Of a stretch of DNA of 64,000 nucleotides, positions 60,301 to 64,000 are shown piece by piece. The translations under genes and the position numbers were made by a program. The stretch's first letter is position 1; every line of letters begins with the position of its first letter. Under the pieces are notes generated by a model, which worked only from the letters and a program-made list of their open reading frames with translations, made no database searches and was not told the DNA's origin. Origin of the DNA: Nageia nagi (Eukaryota; Pinophyta); the NCBI GenBank assembly GCA_050084985.1, contig JBITNC010000001.1, positions 4,402,001 to 4,466,000 on the forward strand, in the 5' to 3' direction.

Positions 60301-63300
60301 GAGGTCTTATTATTTATGGCATTACATTTTGTTGATTCATTGTTGTATTTTATTTATTTTGACTCTTTTGTGCTCTTATGGCAACACTAATCATAGAAAC
60401 ATACCCTATGTAATTTGGATCATACTTATGTATTACTTGATTTGTATTCCATGAAATATTATTTGTATTATGTTGATGAGGATTTTGATAAATATCTAAT
60501 TCTTCATTAGGGTTTGGCAAAGGGGTATCTACCTATAATTTTCCCTCATCAATTAAATCTTGGATCACATATTTCAATGAACAACATTGATTTGTATCAT
60601 GACCCTTTTATCGATGATAATTACAAAATTAATTTTCTCTATACTATTTAGTATTTTTATTTTGCATTTCATCTAATCTAAGTTTAGGTAATATTATTAA
60701 ATTATGATCTAACATTTCTTTAAAATATCTTGAAGAGGTTCGGATAAAGGTGTAAAATTCCCAAGAGGTTTTGTATCTCATTCAAATTTTTGGTTTTGTT
60801 TTGGTTCTTCATCTTTTTTAAAGTTTAGCTTAAATTATTCTTATTTTTGGATAGATACTTTATTATCTAGCATCATTTTATCTATTTGTGTCCTAGTTTT
60901 TATATATCCTTCTCATTTTTTTCCTTTTATTTCACCATCTTGAATTTTAACTTGTTCAATTACTACTGCCTAAGAGATAGCATCTTCAAACATTTTATGT
61001 TGTTGCATAAGTAACATGCTAGATATAGGTATTAAGCAACTTTGACTAAATAATTTTACTAATTCTTCTTGAGGTAATGTATAATTCATGCTTGTCAAAA
61101 TTACTTGCCATTTTGAAATGAAATCATTTATTGACTCATCAAGAAATTGTTGCAATCTTGTTAGATCAGTAATAGAATTTTATCTTTAATATTAATCCTA
61201 AAATGTTGTAGAAAAAGGTTTTCCAACTGAGAATAATTTTTAATACTATATTTTAGAAAACTATTGTATCAATCCATGGCTTAACTAGCAAATGTCATGG
61301 GAAATATTTGTAGCATTAAAGCATCATAATTGGCAATTAAATAACTGGAATACTTAAATTTTATTAAATGTTCTTTAAGATCTTCTTTTCCTTTAAATGG
61401 TTTAATTTTAAGGATTTCAAACTTATAAGGTATATCCTTATTTGGAACACTCGGATGTATTGGTTCACTATAGATTATCTCATATAAAAGGTTATCCTTC
61501 TTCTATTTAAACAATACTTCTTCTATCTCTTTTAACTATTTTGTTACTTCATTATCTTCTTTACCTTTTTTGGCTGAATTTTTTCTGAAACAATTTCAAG
61601 ATCATTTTCTTCTTGATATCCTTGGGAGGCTTTTGGTAGTAATCTAGAATAACCTTGATTATAAGGAATAATTTGTTATGGTTGTTGATAAGTTACCATT
61701 GGTATTTGAGGAACTTGTTGTGAAGTTCCCATTACTTGTAATGGTTATGGTAATTAATAAGTTTTTTGTACATACTATGGTTATTATTGTTGGATCATAG
61801 GTTGATATTCTATATTTTGACCTTGAGGTGGTATTCGTGTGATAAGTTGATAATTTGGTAATTTACCTTGCACCTATGGATAAGATATAGCATATTGATT
61901 TGGTTGTTGAGTATATGATTGTTATTGAATTTGACGAACCATTTGTTGATTTTGAGATGGTTGAATAACTAGTGAATTTAGTTGTTGAATATATAAATAC
62001 CTATTTTGAAATATAGGTTGTTGTAACTGAACTTGTGGTTGTTGATATGAAGTTTGATATTGATGTGGCATTGTTTGAATCTATTTTTGTTAAAGAATTT
62101 GTCATAAGGAATTGTTTGAGGAATAAATTATCCTTTTTGTACATAAGACATGAAATTTTGTGTTTGATTTTGTTTACCACTTAAAGCCAATTCTTATGTT
62201 GATTTGCAATAGGGATTTACTTGTAATTTTTGTACTTGTGATGTTAAGGTTTGTGTTTTTGGAGTTTATAGTACTGGTATTATACTTTGAATTGGCTAAC
62301 TTATTATATGAACAATACTAGCTTGTTCTTGATACATTGGTTATTTTTCTTTTTGTTGCACTTGTACCACATGACCTTATGCCTGCACTTGTGGTCTTAT
62401 AGGAGTTTGACTTTGTTGAGACATATCCAATATATATTCATATCTAGGTGTTTTAGGATTTTGATTCATTTGTGGCATACCTAAATTATATTATATTTGT
62501 GATGGCATTTGGAGTTGTTGAATCATCTCTGATGTATTTTGAATTTGAAATGGAAACTGTTATTGAATATTAGAAGCTTGTAATATAACTTGAGGATCTC
62601 CTATCTATTGAAAAGTTATTAGATGTTGTTGAGTAAACTTAATTAACTCTTGTTCCTATTTTTCTTCTAAAGCTTGATCATATTCTTGTAAATTTTGTTG
62701 AAACTCTTCTTTTGTAAGTTTTGGTAATGGTTTTTTCTTTGTATGCATATATGGAGGAATTGGTTGTAACATTAGTCATTTACTACTAGATTCTGGTAAC
62801 TCAAATAATTTTTTAAATGGCACAATTTACAAATCTAAGTGCATTGTTGATGTACCAAGATTCGTAAAAGGGTTTTGTTCAGGTTGTAAAAGCTAATAAG
62901 GATTATAAAACAAAGTAAATCCTTCTAAATTTTGTGACATAGGACTAGCTATATGTATAGATACCTTATCATACATGTCTTGCATCTCTCTTGAAATTGT
63001 TGATGGTGTATAATCTGATCATCTAATGTAGGAAAGAACAAATGAACCACCCAATAAATATTTCTTAACTTTTACATATTTTGGTTTACACACTCCCTTT
63101 TGCAATATAGGGTCAATTGTATGTGTACTTGATGGGAGTTTTAATTCATTTAGAATTCATATGGATGATTCTAAAGGTAATTCATCTAAATCATAATGAG
63201 TACCACATAGAGAAAGACTATGAACATGAGGAGAAGCTTGAGGTATATGTAATTAAGTTAATTTTCATTCTAGCTTATATCAATGTAAGATCATGCTCCA

Positions 63301-63512
63301 TATATGTTTCTTGTGTTGTATTAAGTTTTTCAATATTTCCTTTTTCAAAAGATTCTTGAATTGCATTAGTTTCAAAATCTTTTAGATACACTTCTTTAAG
63401 AAATGGTGTAATATTTGATTCATGATGTGGAACATGTTGTAGTGCATATAAAATAGTTCTATTTATTTCTTTTAAATTAATGGAACTTGGAGCTTCTCTA
63501 CCTTGTCGAGCC
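60301..63512 (-). pseudogene. Tat-type gag with Gln-rich region, element 3
   Basis: N-terminus at about 63,512: MARQGREAPSSINLKEINRT then open to 63,275. A long Gln/Tyr/Pro-rich region covers about 61,650-62,720 (for example QTSYQQPQVQLQQPIFQN near 62,000-62,060). The capsid core follows: FLDESINDFISKWQVILTSM at 60,970-61,155, then EELVKLFSQSCLIPIS. A gag knuckle is not evident; a possible H/C-rich spot (CDTNQCCSLKYVIQDLI) lies near 60,550-60,600. Broken by many stops. The leader, PBS and 5' LTR should lie right of 63,540. Confidence 0.75.
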
Positions 63513-63540
63513 ATTTGTGAACAAGTTTGGACCATATTTC

Positions 63541-64000
63541 ATAAAACATACAACACAACTAAGCTATATTTTTTAATTTTTGTGATTTTTATGTGTACGA
63601 GAAAACAATTGTGCACAAACATCCTACATGCAATCATATACTTATTGGTATTATTATTTTATTTATTTTTTAATGTAATTTAATTTTTTCCTAAATTTGT
63701 TGTTCTAGTCAAGTATTTTAATAGGGTAGGCGAGTCTTACTAAAGGATGTATAAAGTGAAGTCATAGCTTGGTACCCAAAAATATACTTATACTTAACAA
63801 ATAAAAATAAGATAAAATGTAAAAGTCTCATGAAATGCAACTCAACAAATAAAATATACTTATGCAAACTATCCCTTCCAAGCATTCATGTCTATTTTTA
63901 TCTTTATTTTAATATGATACAAATTAATTAAATGAATCTTGATCTAAAAATCCCATTATTATTTTTTAGTTATTATGTTAAGTGAGATTCATTAACAATT
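63541..64000. other. Probable leader of element 3; nothing recognised
   Basis: AT-rich. Its place upstream of gag suggests untranslated leader or LTR start, but I saw no PBS and no partner repeat within the window. Confidence 0.4.

Noticed and set aside
63541-64000. 5' LTR of element 3
   Set aside because: Position is right, but no partner repeat, PBS or TG...CA end could be shown within the window.

Overview
This is AT-rich (by eye about 30% G+C) nuclear DNA from a large-genome seed plant. Nearly every recognisable coding stretch is a decayed retrotransposon. I see no intact gene, no rRNA or tRNA gene, no CRISPR array and no bacterial feature. Plant-type Ty1/copia, chromoviral Ty3/gypsy and Tat-type Ty3/gypsy elements with plant mobile domain (PMD) reading frames fix the kingdom. 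Very low G+C, and the excess of TAG stops where family members have CAG (Gln) or TGG (Trp), suggest long cytosine methylation and deamination. A gymnosperm such as the GC-poor gnetophyte Welwitschia would fit, but that is inference.

Layout. 1-1,270: a LINE on the minus strand, with its endonuclease running off the left edge and an ORF1-like remnant behind it. 2,575-8,160: a PMD pseudogene (+) and a spacer that reappears at 52-54 kb. 8,170-8,480: an LTR fragment. 9,793-30,593: a nested stack. A Ty1/copia element without its reverse transcriptase has its 3' LTR split by a roughly 1-kb insert, which carries a 9.25-kb gag-only LTR element (14,362-23,611, 5-bp target duplication catat), and by a complete 6.16-kb chromovirus (24,208-30,364, target duplication gactt/aactt). 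30,600-36,300: gene-poor DNA with a degenerate telomere-like array. 36,315-38,209: fragments of an unrecognised multi-exon gene. 39,045-47,960: a PMD gene (+) next to a Tat-type gag-pol (-). 49,669-63,540: a second PMD gene (+), an extra sense frame (-) and a second Tat-type gag-pol (-).

How parts relate. In both Tat-type elements the PMD frame lies beyond the integrase end of pol and runs antisense to it. This matches the extra antisense ORFs known from plant Tat retrotransposons. The copy at 2.9 kb is an orphan of the same family. Every coding region carries stops or shifts, so nothing here is likely to be autonomous. The least explained part is the multi-exon candidate at 36.3-38.2 kb, with Lys/Glu-rich, Trp/Lys-rich, GASQ-repeat and Gly/Ser-rich parts. 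Coordinates of decayed domains are good to a few tens of bases; LTR ends, PBS, PPT and target duplications were read base by base.
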